Made by a program: the position numbers and the translations under genes. A stretch of 35,483 bases of DNA, from the NCBI RefSeq assembly GCF_000424985.1, contig NZ_KE384292.1:772-36254 (forward strand). The letters are read 5' to 3'. Shown piece by piece: positions 23,932-35,100 of this stretch (position 1 is the first letter of the stretch; each line of letters starts with the position of its first letter). The notes under the pieces are model-generated. The model was not told the DNA's origin. It did not search any database and worked only from the letters and a program-made list of their open reading frames with translations. This DNA comes from Arenibacter latericius DSM 15913. GTDB taxonomy: Bacteria; Bacteroidota; Bacteroidia; Flavobacteriales; Flavobacteriaceae.

Positions 23932-26900
23932 ATGCGAAAACTTAGAAAGTTTAGGCTTTTTTTATTTAAGAAGCCTAAAAATTACCAATTACCAACGTGC
24001 TTTGCACTTTCCTTATTTGTGCTTTTTGCAAGTATGATGCAAGCAAACGTTACTAAGGAGCCTAGGACGTTTAAAAGTCTAACGGTAGGTACTATTCAGG
24101 ATAATATTGTTACAGGTACTATTTTGGATGAGAACAATGTGCCAATGCCTGGTGCTACAGTTTTGGTAGAAGGCACTTTAATTGGTACAACATCAGATTT
24201 TGATGGTAACTACAGCATTGCCGTACCAGAAAATGCTGCAAAACTGTCTATTTCTTTTATAGGTTATGAAACCCAAACTATTGCTATTGCAGGAAGAACA
24301 GAAATAGATATTATTTTAAAAGAATCTGCAAATACCTTAGATGAGGTTGTAGTTACAGCCTTAGGTATTGAAAGATCAAAAAGATCCCTGGCGTATTCAG
24401 TTTCTAAGGTTGGGGGGGACGAGTTCACCGAGGCTAGGGAAACAAACATAGCCAACAGTTTGGCTGGTAAAGTAGCGGGGGTGAATGTTTCTAGAACGGC
24501 ATCAGGACCTGCAGGAACATCACGAGTATTAATTCGTGGTAACTCTTCCTTAACTGGGAATAACCAACCATTGTATGTTATAGACGGTATTCCTATCGAT
24601 AACACAAATAGAGGTTCAGCTGGTGAATGGGGCGGACAAGATGGAGGGGATGGTATAGGTAATATCAACCCAGACGATATAGAATCCATGTCCGTATTAA
24701 AAGGAAATTCGGCAGCAGCACTTTATGGGTCTCAGGCTTCTAACGGGGTTATACTTATAACCACCAAAAGAGGTAAAACCAATCAAGGACTACAGATAGA
24801 AGTGAATTCTAACTTCGTTATGGAAAATGCAATCAATCATTTGGATCTTCAAAAAGAATATGGATCTGGGCTTCTAGGCCAAAAACCTACAACGCAATCT
24901 GAAGCTTGGGATGCTGGAGAGTTTTCTTGGGGTGCTAAATTAGATGGATCTAGCGTAGTACAATTTGATGGGGTAAGTAGACCCTATTCTTATGCCGGGG
25001 ATAATTTTGATAAATTTTATAGAACCGGAAGTACAGCTACAAACACGGTTGCCTTAAGTGGTGGTTCTGCAGATATTGGTTATAGATTTTCTGCTTCCAA
25101 TATGGAAAACGAGAGTATTCTTCCTAATTCAGGAATGAAAAGACAGACCTATAGTGCTAATCTGCATGGTAAAGCATTAAATGATAAACTTTCTTTTCAA
25201 TCAAGTGCACAGTATATTTTACAGGATGTGAAAAACAGGTCTCAATTGGCCGATTCTCCAGGAAATGCTCACTATACCGTATGGCAGTTGCCAGTAACAA
25301 CAAATATCTTGGACTTAAAAGGGGATCCTAACAGATTAGGGGCAAATCCAGAAGATGCCACGGATTTATATGGTGCCACAATGGGGAAAAAAGGCTATGA
25401 ATTGTTGCCTACGAGCTCCATATGGATGCAAAACCCATATTGGGCAGCTTATCAACAGACAGATATGGAATCTAAAAACCGACTTATTGCAAGTGCTTCC
25501 ATTCAATATGATATTAACGAGTGGGCCTATGTAAAAGGTAGAGCCGGTATTGATCAATCCGATCGTCTAACCGAAAGTGTTAACCCTACCGGAACAGGAC
25601 ATAATATAGACGGGGGTATGAGTCAAGGACAATATAAATACCAACAGTCCAACTTCGATATTATGATAGGTTCCCGTCACGAATTTGACAATGGGATTGC
25701 CTATGATTTTTTGGCCGGGGCAAATAAAATGAGATTGCAGGAAGATGGAACTTCTGCATCTGGAAATAATTTTGCATTGCCATTTTTCTATTCTATCGCA
25801 AATGGTATTAATAACGGTGGAGGTAGTTCTTTCTCAAAATTAGGCTCTCATTCTGTTTATGGACAAGCAGAGATTTCATATGATAACTGGTTGTTCTTAA
25901 CGGGATCTGCAAGAAATGATTGGTTCTCAGTATTAGATGGTAGAGATGTTTTTTACCCTTCAGTAGGATTAAGTGCAGTGTTATCAGATGTGTTAACCTT
26001 GCCAGAGGCAATAGACTTCCTAAAGGTTAGGACCTCTTGGGCACAGGTCGGTAGTGTAGGTGACATCGGCGCCTATTCCTTAAACCAGAACTATAGTTTG
26101 GGTAGAGCGCAACTTGGAGTTCCTCGTGGCTCTATAAGCGGTGGCTCAGTAAGAAATGCTAATCTTAATCCATTATTGGTAACGGAGTTAGAACTAGGAT
26201 TTAACATGCAGTTTTTGAAAAATAGATTAGGAATAGACTTCTCCTACTACGATAAGAAAACTGAAGATGATATATTAAATGCAGGTATTTCTTATACCTC
26301 TGGCTACTGGTCTACAGTGGTGAATGTTGGTGAACTTACCAATAAAGGAGTAGAATTGTTGCTAACAGGTACTCCGGTAATGACTCAAAATTTTAAATGG
26401 GATGTTTCTTTTAATATGAGTTATAATAAAAGTAAAGTGGTTAGTTTAGTCGATCCCGAAAATGATGAGGAACGCTTTAATATCGGACTAAGTAGAGCTA
26501 GGCACGCTTGGGTAACCCATATAGAAGGAAAGCCTTTTGGACAAATAACAGGGACCACTTACCTTAGAGATGCAAATGGAGAAATAGACCTAGATGATAA
26601 CGGATTGCCACAAGTAGATGTAGATGCAGGTACAGTAGCTTTTGGTACTGGTGTTCACCCTTTTAATGCAGGATTGCAAAATAATTTTAGATACAAAGAT
26701 TTTTCATTAGGCTTTTTGCTAGATATGAAGGATGGAGCTGTAGGACACAGTGGAACCATGGCGCAATTTTACCGAAGAGGTATTCATAAGAACACCTTGG
26801 TAGGTCGTGAAAATGGAATTGGCATAATACCTGCAAGCGGCATAAGAGATTATTATGAGAAAATATATAATGACATTGCAGAGGAGTTTATTTATGATGC

Positions 26901-27141
26901 CGGCTTTATAAAATTAAGAGAAATAACTCTAGGCTATCATATTCCATCTAAAATATTGGCAAAGACTTTTATTAGTAAGGCCAACGTATCTCTAGTAGGA
27001 AGAAACCTTTGGTTGATTCACTCTAACGTTGATAATATAGATCCAGAATCTAGTTATACTTCTGGCAACGCACAGGGATTAGATTTCTTTGCTATGCCAC
27101 AGTCTAGTTCATTTGGAGTTAACGTGAACCTTACTTTTTAG
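23932..27141 (+). CDS. SusC/RagA-family TonB-linked outer membrane transporter
   Basis: This is a 1069-residue TonB-dependent transporter that imports an oligomer or other ligand captured by the SusD partner. The signal region is long (about 1-38). A carboxypeptidase-regulatory-like domain spans about 57-132 (VTGTILDENNVPMPGATV). The TonB-box segment LDEVVVTALG follows at about 136-145. The plug domain is about 155-280 with the SusC signature (RVLIRGNSSLTGNNQPLYVIDGIPI, SAAALYGSQASNGVILITTKRG). The beta-barrel fills the rest and ends in a typical aromatic C-terminus (VNVNLTF). susD starts 22 bp later, forming an operon. No sensor, anti-sigma or hybrid regulator lies nearby, so regulation is unknown. 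Specificity cannot be predicted from the sequence. Confidence 0.96.
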   Translation: MRKLRKFRLFLFKKPKNYQLPTCFALSLFVLFASMMQANVTKEPRTFKSLTVGTIQDNIVTGTILDENNVPMPGATVLVEGTLIGTTSDFDGNYSIAVPENAAKLSISFIGYETQTIAIAGRTEIDIILKESANTLDEVVVTALGIERSKRSLAYSVSKVGGDEFTEARETNIANSLAGKVAGVNVSRTASGPAGTSRVLIRGNSSLTGNNQPLYVIDGIPIDNTNRGSAGEWGGQDGGDGIGNINPDDIESMSVLKGNSAAALYGSQASNGVILITTKRGKTNQGLQIEVNSNFVMENAINHLDLQKEYGSGLLGQKPTTQSEAWDAGEFSWGAKLDGSSVVQFDGVSRPYSYAGDNFDKFYRTGSTATNTVALSGGSADIGYRFSASNMENESILPNSGMKRQTYSANLHGKALNDKLSFQSSAQYILQDVKNRSQLADSPGNAHYTVWQLPVTTNILDLKGDPNRLGANPEDATDLYGATMGKKGYELLPTSSIWMQNPYWAAYQQTDMESKNRLIASASIQYDINEWAYVKGRAGIDQSDRLTESVNPTGTGHNIDGGMSQGQYKYQQSNFDIMIGSRHEFDNGIAYDFLAGANKMRLQEDGTSASGNNFALPFFYSIANGINNGGGSSFSKLGSHSVYGQAEISYDNWLFLTGSARNDWFSVLDGRDVFYPSVGLSAVLSDVLTLPEAIDFLKVRTSWAQVGSVGDIGAYSLNQNYSLGRAQLGVPRGSISGGSVRNANLNPLLVTELELGFNMQFLKNRLGIDFSYYDKKTEDDILNAGISYTSGYWSTVVNVGELTNKGVELLLTGTPVMTQNFKWDVSFNMSYNKSKVVSLVDPENDEERFNIGLSRARHAWVTHIEGKPFGQITGTTYLRDANGEIDLDDNGLPQVDVDAGTVAFGTGVHPFNAGLQNNFRYKDFSLGFLLDMKDGAVGHSGTMAQFYRRGIHKNTLVGRENGIGIIPASGIRDYYEKIYNDIAEEFIYDAGFIKLREITLGYHIPSKILAKTFISKANVSLVGRNLWLIHSNVDNIDPESSYTSGNAQGLDFFAMPQSSSFGVNVNLTF

Positions 27142-27163
27142 TAATTAATAAAAAAATAGTATT

Positions 27164-28660
27164 ATGAAAATAAATAAAATCAACATAAAGATTGCTTGCT
27201 TTTTTGTTGCGATTTCGGCTATCTCCTTCACCTCTTGTGCAGATGATCTGGCAGAATTGAATGAAAATCCAAATGTAATAGCAGACTTGCCCCTTGGGCT
27301 TCAGCTCACTGATATACAATTAAAAGCCGCTGGTGCACAATATGAAATGCGTAGAGTAGGTCTAGGATGGGCATCCTCCTCCGTTCAACAGTTGGCCGAT
27401 GTTAATATTGCGACCAATCTTTTGCCAGGAGATAAATACATAGATTTCATCGATTATAGCTATGCAGTATTTGATGAATATTGGGTAAATGAAGCCAAAG
27501 ATGTAATAGACTTTGTGACACGTAGTGCTGAAGATCCTGCAGCAGTGAATTACAACGCTATAGGACGCATTATGAAGGTTATTTCTTTCCATAAGGTAAC
27601 CGATCTTTATGGGGATATTCCCTACTCCGAAGCTGGTCAAGGATATTTAACCAATACTTGGTTCCCGGCATACGACCGTCAGCAAGACATATATACAAGT
27701 ATGTTAAACGAATTGGAAACTGCCGCAATGCAATTGACCGCATCTGCAGAAAGCCCAGGTAGTCAGGATGTTATTTATAATGGCGATCTTACAAAATGGA
27801 AAAAATTGTCGTACTCCCTAATGCTTAGATTAGGACTTAGAATGTCTAAAGCAGATCCTTCTTCTTCCGAAGCCTGGGTGAAGAAAGCCATAGCAGGTGG
27901 TGTTATGACCCAGTTAGATGACTTGGCGAAAATTGAACACGAAGAAGGTGGGGTTGAAAGTCCAATCGGTTATTCATTTGTGGTAGATAAGTTCATGAGA
28001 TTAAGTGATACTTTCGTTGGTTGGATGCAAGAAAATGACGACCCTAGATTAGAGCTATTATCCTGGGTAGAGTCTGGTGCTCCTCATCAGGGACTGCCTA
28101 ATGGATTAGACCCTTCAACCCTTATAACGGATGGACCTGCTGGAGGAGACTTATTAGACTACTCACAGGTTAACCAAGACTTGGTGCAGCGAGATTCACC
28201 ATCAATGTATATTACCTATGCAGAAGTAGAATTAATGTTGGCAGAGGCTGCCTTAAGAGGATGGTATACTGGCGATGCGGAAGTACACTACAATAAAGGT
28301 GTGCATGCTGCCATGGCAAACTGGAGTTTTTATGGTGTAGATGCACCCACAACGGCAGAAGTTGATACATATTTAGCGGCTAATCCATTTGATGAAGCCA
28401 ATGGGATGGAAATGATTGGTGAGCAATATTGGGCAGCTACTTTTTTAAATCCTTTGGAAGCATATGCAAATTGGAGGCGAGTAGAATATCCTGTTTTAAC
28501 ACCCGTAAATTATCCAGGAAATGCTACAGGAGGAACTATAGCAAGAAGAATGAAATATCCTTTGGTAGAATTTACAATTAATGCAGAAAATGTAAATGCA
28601 GCCATAGCCAATCAAGGGCCTAACACCTATACTACCCGAGTATGGTGGGATAAACAATAG
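27164..28660 (+). CDS. SusD/RagB-family nutrient-binding lipoprotein (SusD-like_2 type)
   Basis: This is a surface lipoprotein of 498 residues that should cap the SusC barrel and bind its ligand. The lipobox is FTSC25 after a hydrophobic signal (ACFFVAISAIS). The mature start ELNENPN and the block KVTDLYGDIPYSEA are hallmarks of the SusD-like_2 branch. A tetratricopeptide-type helical fold is expected (for example the ITYAEVELMLAEAALRG helix near 346-362). The tail RMKYPLVEFTINAENVNAAI fits the family. It lies 22 bp after susC and a strong terminator follows, so susCD can be a self-contained two-gene transcript. The ligand is unknown; no carbohydrate-active enzyme gene is near. Confidence 0.95.
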   Translation: MKINKINIKIACFFVAISAISFTSCADDLAELNENPNVIADLPLGLQLTDIQLKAAGAQYEMRRVGLGWASSSVQQLADVNIATNLLPGDKYIDFIDYSYAVFDEYWVNEAKDVIDFVTRSAEDPAAVNYNAIGRIMKVISFHKVTDLYGDIPYSEAGQGYLTNTWFPAYDRQQDIYTSMLNELETAAMQLTASAESPGSQDVIYNGDLTKWKKLSYSLMLRLGLRMSKADPSSSEAWVKKAIAGGVMTQLDDLAKIEHEEGGVESPIGYSFVVDKFMRLSDTFVGWMQENDDPRLELLSWVESGAPHQGLPNGLDPSTLITDGPAGGDLLDYSQVNQDLVQRDSPSMYITYAEVELMLAEAALRGWYTGDAEVHYNKGVHAAMANWSFYGVDAPTTAEVDTYLAANPFDEANGMEMIGEQYWAATFLNPLEAYANWRRVEYPVLTPVNYPGNATGGTIARRMKYPLVEFTINAENVNAAIANQGPNTYTTRVWWDKQ

Positions 28661-28708
28661 AATTTATATTCTAATCACATTACTATGTTTATTTTAATTT
28701 AATTTAAT

Positions 28709-28742
28709 AAAGGAGGGGAAACCCTCCTTTGTTTTATTTTTA
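28709..28742 (+). terminator. Rho-independent terminator after susD
   Basis: AAAGGAGGG (28709-28717) pairs perfectly with CCCTCCTTT (28722-28730) around a GAAA tetraloop, followed by a T-rich tract (GTTTTATTTTTATTT). It lies 49 bp after the susD stop and 16 bp before the next start, so the next gene either has read-through expression or a promoter overlapping this spot. Confidence 0.88.
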
Positions 28743-28757
28743 TTTACTAGGTTTATT

Positions 28758-31700
28758 ATGATGAAGACTAATGAATCAACCACCCATTCTTGGTTATATA
28801 TACTAACCATACTACTATTCTTAACCCAACAATCTAATGCTCAGAAAGAGAAGCTATTTACGCTTTTAGACGCTTCTTCCACGGGGATAACTTTTCAAAA
28901 TACCATAAAGGATACCAAAGAGAGTAATATCCTTATCTACTCTAATTTTTACGGCGGTGCAGGAGTAGGTGTAGGAGATTTTAATAAGGATGGACTTCAA
29001 GATATTTATTTTGCAGGTAACTTGGTGAGTGATCGGTTATACCAAAATAATGGGGATATGCAGTTTGAGGATATTACCCAAGCTGCAGGTATTGAAGATA
29101 ATGGCGGCTGGTCTTCCGGTGTTATCGTTGGAGATATTGATAATGATGGTTGGCTCGATATTTATGTGACCCGGGAACTGTACGATGGCAACCCTGAGAT
29201 TAGAAGAAATAAACTATTTATAAATACCACTAAAGACAACCCCGATGGTAAGATTACCTTTAAAGAATCTGCTGCGGAGTATGGATTGGATAACAGCGAA
29301 AGAACAAGACATGCTACTTTCTTAGATTATAATAAAGATGGGCTGTTAGATATATTTCTTCTAAATCACCCTCCCAACCCTGGGAACTATTCAGAATTGT
29401 ACGACGTAGATCGTAATCAAGAAAGATTTGCCCCTAGATTGTATAGAAATAATGGAAATAAAAGTTTTACAGATGTTACTGTAGAAGCAGGAGTCTTAAA
29501 GCTGGGTAATGCCAATAGTGTTTCTATTTTAGACGCTAATAATGATGGTTGGCCAGATATTTACATTGCTCATGATTTTGGTCCACCAGATGTCCTTTTT
29601 ATAAATAATGCCGATGGAACCTTTACCAATACCATAGATACCTCTTTAAAGCATATTTCCTATTTTAGTATGGGAGTCGATGCTGCAGATATTAATAACG
29701 ATGGATTTCTAGATCTTATGGTTGTTGATATGGTGGCTGAGGATAATTTCCGTATAAAATCCAATATGAGCGGAATGAACCCAGATTCCTTTTGGAATAT
29801 AGTAAATAATGGAGGCCATTATCAATATATGTATAACACCCTGCAGTTAAATCAGGGAGTTTTTTCAGGGGTACCCCAATTCAGTGATATAGCACAAATT
29901 GCAGGCGTGTCTAGTACAGATTGGAGCTGGTCTAATGTAATAGCCGATTTTGATAACGATGGGTTAAAAGATATCTATGTAACTAACGGACTTTTACGAG
30001 ATATAAGGAATACGGATTCAGATAAGGCAGTGGGAAATTATATTACCAATATCGCTAATGACTTTGTTAAAAGCAATCCCAATGCAGGAGATGTTTCTCT
30101 TTGGGATATTCTTAATCTCGATGAAGCCCTAGACCACATCCCATCCGTTAGATTGTCTAATTATGCCTTTAAAAATAAGGACGGAATGATCTTCGATAAA
30201 ATGTCAGAAGATTGGGGCTTATCACAGAAATCGTTCTCTGCTGGTTGTGCCTATGTAGATTTAGATAATGATGGTGATTTGGATCTAGTAGTGAATAATG
30301 TAAACGATCTGGCATTTATTTACCGTAATAATAGTGAGAAAAATGAAGGGCAGAATTACCTAAGGATAAACCTGACGGATAAAGAAAATAATACTCCAAT
30401 GCTAGGAGCAAGAGTAGAATCCGTTCAAGGAAAATTAAAACAGCTGTATGAGTTTACTAGTGTTCGAGGAATGTATTCTACTAGTGAACAAATTGCCCAT
30501 TTCGGATTCTCCGAAAATAAAGCAATTGACACCTTAAAAGTAACTTGGCCTAATAGGAAAGTAAGTATTTATACCGATGTGGAGCCAAATCAGCTTCTCA
30601 CTATTGATCTAGGCGATGCTAATCAGCTAATCCCTGATCCTCCCACTAAGAAAGAATTATTGTTTAGTTCAATAGAAGGTATTCAGTTTAAACATATAGA
30701 GAATAAATTTAATGATTTTGACCTTCAAGTTTTGTTGCCACATAAACAGTCCCAATTTGGACCTGCTTTAGCAGTTGGTGATGTTAATGGAGATGGTTTG
30801 GAAGATGTATTTATTGGGGGCGCTGCTGGTTTTGAACCGGTTTTATTCTTGCAAAATCAGGCAGGGGAATTTACGAAAGTAGAAAGTAAGACTTGGAAGG
30901 ATGCTGCTAGATATGAGGATTTGGATGCCATATTTTTTGATATGGACAATGATGGGGACCTAGATCTGTACGTTGTTAGCGGTGGAAATGAATGGGAACC
31001 CAATTCCCATTATTACCAAGATAGACTATACATTAATGATGGAAAGGGGAATTTTGAACCTACTAAAAATAAACTCCCCTATTTTACAGAAAGCGGATCA
31101 GTAGTGCGTGCCTTTGATTATGATAATGACGGATATCTAGACTTATTTGTAGGAGGAAGACATATGCCTTGGGACTACCCCTCTCCAGTAAGCAGTAGGA
31201 TATTGAAAAATAATAAAGGGGCCTTTAAAGATGTTACTCGCAATGTGGCCAAAGATTTATTAGATATAGGTATGGTTACCGATGCAGTGTGGATGGATTT
31301 TGATGGGGATGGTAATACAGATCTTGTCCTAACCGGTGAATGGATGCCCATTACTTTTATTAAAAATACGGGGAGTAAATTTATAAATGTAACGGACTCC
31401 CTAGGAATGCAAGATACCGTGGGATGGTGGTATAGTTTGGAAGCTGCTGATATGGATAATGATGGAGATTTAGATCTTGTTGCCGGAAATTTAGGGCTAA
31501 ATTATAAGTACAAAGCTAGCGAAGAAACTCCTTTTGAGGTACATTATAGTGACTTTGATGAAAATGGTTCTAAAGATATTGTACTTAGTTATTACAATTT
31601 TGGGGAGCAGTTCCCGCTCCGGGGTAGGTCTTGTTCTGCAGAACAAATACCAATGATTGCGAAGCGGTTCCAGAGCTATGATGTTTTTGCGTCTGCCAAT

Positions 31701-32153
31701 TTAACTGAGGTTTACGGGGAGGATAACCTACAGACTGCATTACACTATTCTGCAAAAACTTTTGCCACTGCCTATTTTGAAAATAAAGGGAATAGAAAGT
31801 TTAGTATGAAAGCACTTCCCAAGGAAGCACAGATTTCTAATGTAGATGCTATACTTCTTGAAGATTTTGATGGGGATGGTAATAAAGATATCCTACTGGC
31901 TGGTAATATGTATCCCGTGGAAATAGAAACTACAAGAAACGATGCTGGTGTGGGTATCTTTCTAAAAGGGGATGGTAAAGGTGAGTTTACTCCGTTATTG
32001 CCAACCGAAAGTGGCTTGTTTCTAAGAGGAGACGTTCAGAAATTAAAGCGGATAAACACACCAGAGAATAAAATGATAATAAGTGCTGTTAATAATGGCG
32101 AAATGGAATGGGTTAGAATAAATGGAAAATCAAACGCGCATGAAGAACAATAA
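28758..32153 (+). CDS. Exported FG-GAP/VCBS-repeat protein with ASPIC/UnbV domain (CRTAC1-like), copy 1
   Basis: This is a large exported protein of 1131 residues with a signal peptide (about 1-28, ending SNA). Fourteen calcium-binding FG-GAP loops of the form D-x-[DN]-x-[DN]-G-x-x-D can be counted (for example DFNKDGLQD, DIDNDGWLD, DLDNDGDLD, DFDGDGNKD). They form two propeller-like blocks on either side of a central ASPIC/UnbV domain at about 532-616, recognised by FTSVRGMYSTSEQIAHFGF and LKVTWPNRK. Such proteins are often surface adhesins or binding partners in marine Bacteroidota; no enzyme motif is seen. The gene follows a terminator after susD and overlaps copy 2 downstream. Start is ATG 28758 or the adjacent ATG 28761. 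Role in SusCD uptake is inferred from position only. Confidence 0.92.
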   Translation: MMKTNESTTHSWLYILTILLFLTQQSNAQKEKLFTLLDASSTGITFQNTIKDTKESNILIYSNFYGGAGVGVGDFNKDGLQDIYFAGNLVSDRLYQNNGDMQFEDITQAAGIEDNGGWSSGVIVGDIDNDGWLDIYVTRELYDGNPEIRRNKLFINTTKDNPDGKITFKESAAEYGLDNSERTRHATFLDYNKDGLLDIFLLNHPPNPGNYSELYDVDRNQERFAPRLYRNNGNKSFTDVTVEAGVLKLGNANSVSILDANNDGWPDIYIAHDFGPPDVLFINNADGTFTNTIDTSLKHISYFSMGVDAADINNDGFLDLMVVDMVAEDNFRIKSNMSGMNPDSFWNIVNNGGHYQYMYNTLQLNQGVFSGVPQFSDIAQIAGVSSTDWSWSNVIADFDNDGLKDIYVTNGLLRDIRNTDSDKAVGNYITNIANDFVKSNPNAGDVSLWDILNLDEALDHIPSVRLSNYAFKNKDGMIFDKMSEDWGLSQKSFSAGCAYVDLDNDGDLDLVVNNVNDLAFIYRNNSEKNEGQNYLRINLTDKENNTPMLGARVESVQGKLKQLYEFTSVRGMYSTSEQIAHFGFSENKAIDTLKVTWPNRKVSIYTDVEPNQLLTIDLGDANQLIPDPPTKKELLFSSIEGIQFKHIENKFNDFDLQVLLPHKQSQFGPALAVGDVNGDGLEDVFIGGAAGFEPVLFLQNQAGEFTKVESKTWKDAARYEDLDAIFFDMDNDGDLDLYVVSGGNEWEPNSHYYQDRLYINDGKGNFEPTKNKLPYFTESGSVVRAFDYDNDGYLDLFVGGRHMPWDYPSPVSSRILKNNKGAFKDVTRNVAKDLLDIGMVTDAVWMDFDGDGNTDLVLTGEWMPITFIKNTGSKFINVTDSLGMQDTVGWWYSLEAADMDNDGDLDLVAGNLGLNYKYKASEETPFEVHYSDFDENGSKDIVLSYYNFGEQFPLRGRSCSAEQIPMIAKRFQSYDVFASANLTEVYGEDNLQTALHYSAKTFATAYFENKGNRKFSMKALPKEAQISNVDAILLEDFDGDGNKDILLAGNMYPVEIETTRNDAGVGIFLKGDGKGEFTPLLPTESGLFLRGDVQKLKRINTPENKMIISAVNNGEMEWVRINGKSNAHEEQ

Positions 32154-35100
32154 AAAGTGGATATACATTGCCTTTGGATTCGCACTTTTCTCTTTAGGAA
32201 TTAATTTTGTTTATGCCCAATCCCCTCACAAGAAGGATGGACCAGAAAAACTGTTTTCACTATTACCTAGTTCTAGAACTGGTATAGATTTTAATAATAC
32301 GGTTACAGATACCTATGAGGCCAATGCCCTTATTTATGAATTGTTTTATAATGGTGCTGGTGTAGCAATAGAGGATATTAATAATGATGGCTTGCCAGAT
32401 ATTTATTTTGCCGGCAATCAAGTAGCGGATAGGTTGTATTTAAACCTAGGTAATATGCAGTTTAAGGACATTAGCAAATCAGCGGGAATATTAGATAGAG
32501 GTGGATGGTCTATGGGGGTAAATATGGTAGATGTAAATGGGGATGGCTACAAGGACATCTATGTAAGCAAGAACTTGTTTGACGATAATCCAGAACTAAG
32601 AGTAAATGAACTATACATTAATAATGGTGACCTAACGTTTACAGAATCGGCAAGGGAATATAATTTAAACGATCCTTTTAGAGCGATTCATGCTAATTTC
32701 TTTGATTTTGATAAAGATGGGGATTTCGACCTATTTCTCATAAATCAACCCCCAAATCCTTCTTTATTATCTCCGCTTAAAGGTAGAAACTGGCTTAGTC
32801 CGGAGCTAACCTATCGGTTCTTAGAGAATAATGGAGCAGGTTTTAAGGATATTACAACAGCAGTAGGACTAGAGAATGTGGGCTACGGCCTCAGCTCTGT
32901 AGTGGGCGACTTTAATAATGATCAATGGCCAGATCTCTATGTAGCCAATGACTATGAAGGGCCAGATTTCTTCTATATAAACAATGGAGACGGAACCTTT
33001 ACCAATAAGGCCAATGAATACCTAAAGCACATTTCATTTTTTAGTATGGGTGCAGACGTTGGGGATATTAATAACGATGGGTTATTAGACCTAGCTGTGG
33101 TTGATATGGTAGCAGAGGACAACTATAGGCTTAAAGCAAATATGGGGGGAATGAATCCGCAAGAATTCTGGAACATTGTAAATCTTGGTGGGCATTATCA
33201 ATATATGTTCAATACCCTGCAGTTGAATAATGGTGCCGATGCAGATGGGAATCTACGTTTTAGTGAAATTGGTCAATTGGCGGGGATGTCTAACACAGAT
33301 TGGAGCTGGTCTGCGATATTTGCTGATTTTGATAACAACGGTTTTAAAGATTTGTATGTTACCAACGGCATTAAAAAAGATATTAGGAATACAGATGCCC
33401 TTAAGAATATTGATGCCTATTTAGCTAGGGTAGCAGCTGAATACCAAATTAAGAATGTTTCAGCTAACTTAGCAGAACTTAGAGAGTTGGTATCCTTGGA
33501 CAGTATTTTGGCTTTTTTTCCTTCAGAAAAAATTCCAAACTATGTGTTTAAAAACATGGGAGGATTAGATTTTGAGAAAACCGCCAAAGAGTGGGGAATA
33601 GACCAACCTTCATTCTCTTCAGGCGCCGCTTATGGGGATCTGGATAACGATGGAGATTTGGATTTAGTGGTGAATAATGTAGATGATATAGCCTTTATCT
33701 ATGAAAACAATTCCAATAAATTATCAAAGAATAATTACCTCAATATAAAATTTACAGACGGAAATAAACACAAGAGTTTCTTTGGTACTAGGGCCAATAT
33801 CTATTATGATGGAGGTATACAGATAGGGGAGTTAACAAGTGCTAGAGGGTTTTATTCTAGTAGTGAAAGCCTTATTCATTTTGGATTGGGAAATACTAAG
33901 AAAATAGATAGTTTGGAGATTTCTTGGTATGATGGAGGTAGTTCAGTTATACATAAAATTAAACCAAATCAGACCCTTATCCTCGATCGGGAAAAATTAA
34001 AAATAACACCAGTAAATAAGACAAAAATTACTAAAAACCCTTTTTTTAAAGAGGTTTCCAAGGAAGTAGGTTTAGATTACATGCATCAGGAAAATGACTA
34101 TAATGATTTTGATAGAGAGGTTTTATTACCTCATAAGATGTCTGCCTTTGGTCCCGGACTCGCTGTAGGTGATGTAAATGGCGATGGTTTGGAGGACTTT
34201 TTTGTTGGCGGGGCAGTAGGGAAAAGTGGAAGTATCTTCCTCCAATATAAGAATGGAACATTTACCCAAACAGGATCGGAGACCTTTGCTGGGTATCCTT
34301 TTCATGAAGATATGGGAGCCCAATTTATAGATGTAGATATGGATGGGGATTTAGATTTGTATGTGGTGAGTGGTGGTAATGAATACGATAAGGGAATAGA
34401 CCTGTACCAAGACCGATTATATATTAACGATGGCAACGGAAATTTTTCCTTGTTAAATTCTGCTTTACCTAAATTAACTACTAGTGGCTCTAGAGTAATT
34501 ATGGCCGATTATGATAATGATGGCGATATGGATCTATTTGTTGGTGGCAGACAAGTGCCTGGACATTATCCGGAACCAACTGAAAGTCACCTGTTAAAAA
34601 ATACTTGGAAGGAAACTGGAGAGCTTAAGTTTGAGAAAGTTGTTATAAATGACCTAATAGATTTGGGTATGGTAACGGATGCTTCCTGGACAGATTATGA
34701 TAATGATGGGGATCTAGATCTTATAGTGGTTGGGGAGTGGATGCCAATAACTATAATTGAAAATAAAGAAGGAGTTTTTAAAAAGATTGCCTTACCAGCT
34801 TCTCTTCAAAATACTACAGGATGGTGGTTTAGTATCAAAGCAGCTGATTTAGATGGAGACGGGGATGATGATTATGTTATGGGAAATCTAGGACTCAATT
34901 ATAAATATAAAGCCAACCCAGAGGAACCGTTCACTGTTAATTACGGAGATTTTGATCAAAATGGGAAAAACGATATTGTTCTTGGGTACTATAATTACGG
35001 GGAACACTATCCATTAAGAGGTAGATCTTGCTCTTCCCAACAAATCCCTGGATTAAAGAAAATATTTCCTAATTACGATACCTTCGCCTCCGCGTCGCTT

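Noticed and set aside
24264-24689. Minus-strand open frame of 141 codons inside susC
   Set aside because: It is antisense to the highly conserved plug domain, is rich in Pro and Ser as antisense frames often are, and has no start context or family.
32122-32139. Earlier start of ASPIC/UnbV copy 2
   Set aside because: It would add six residues before a clean signal peptide and lengthen the overlap with copy 1; the ATG at 32140 is better.
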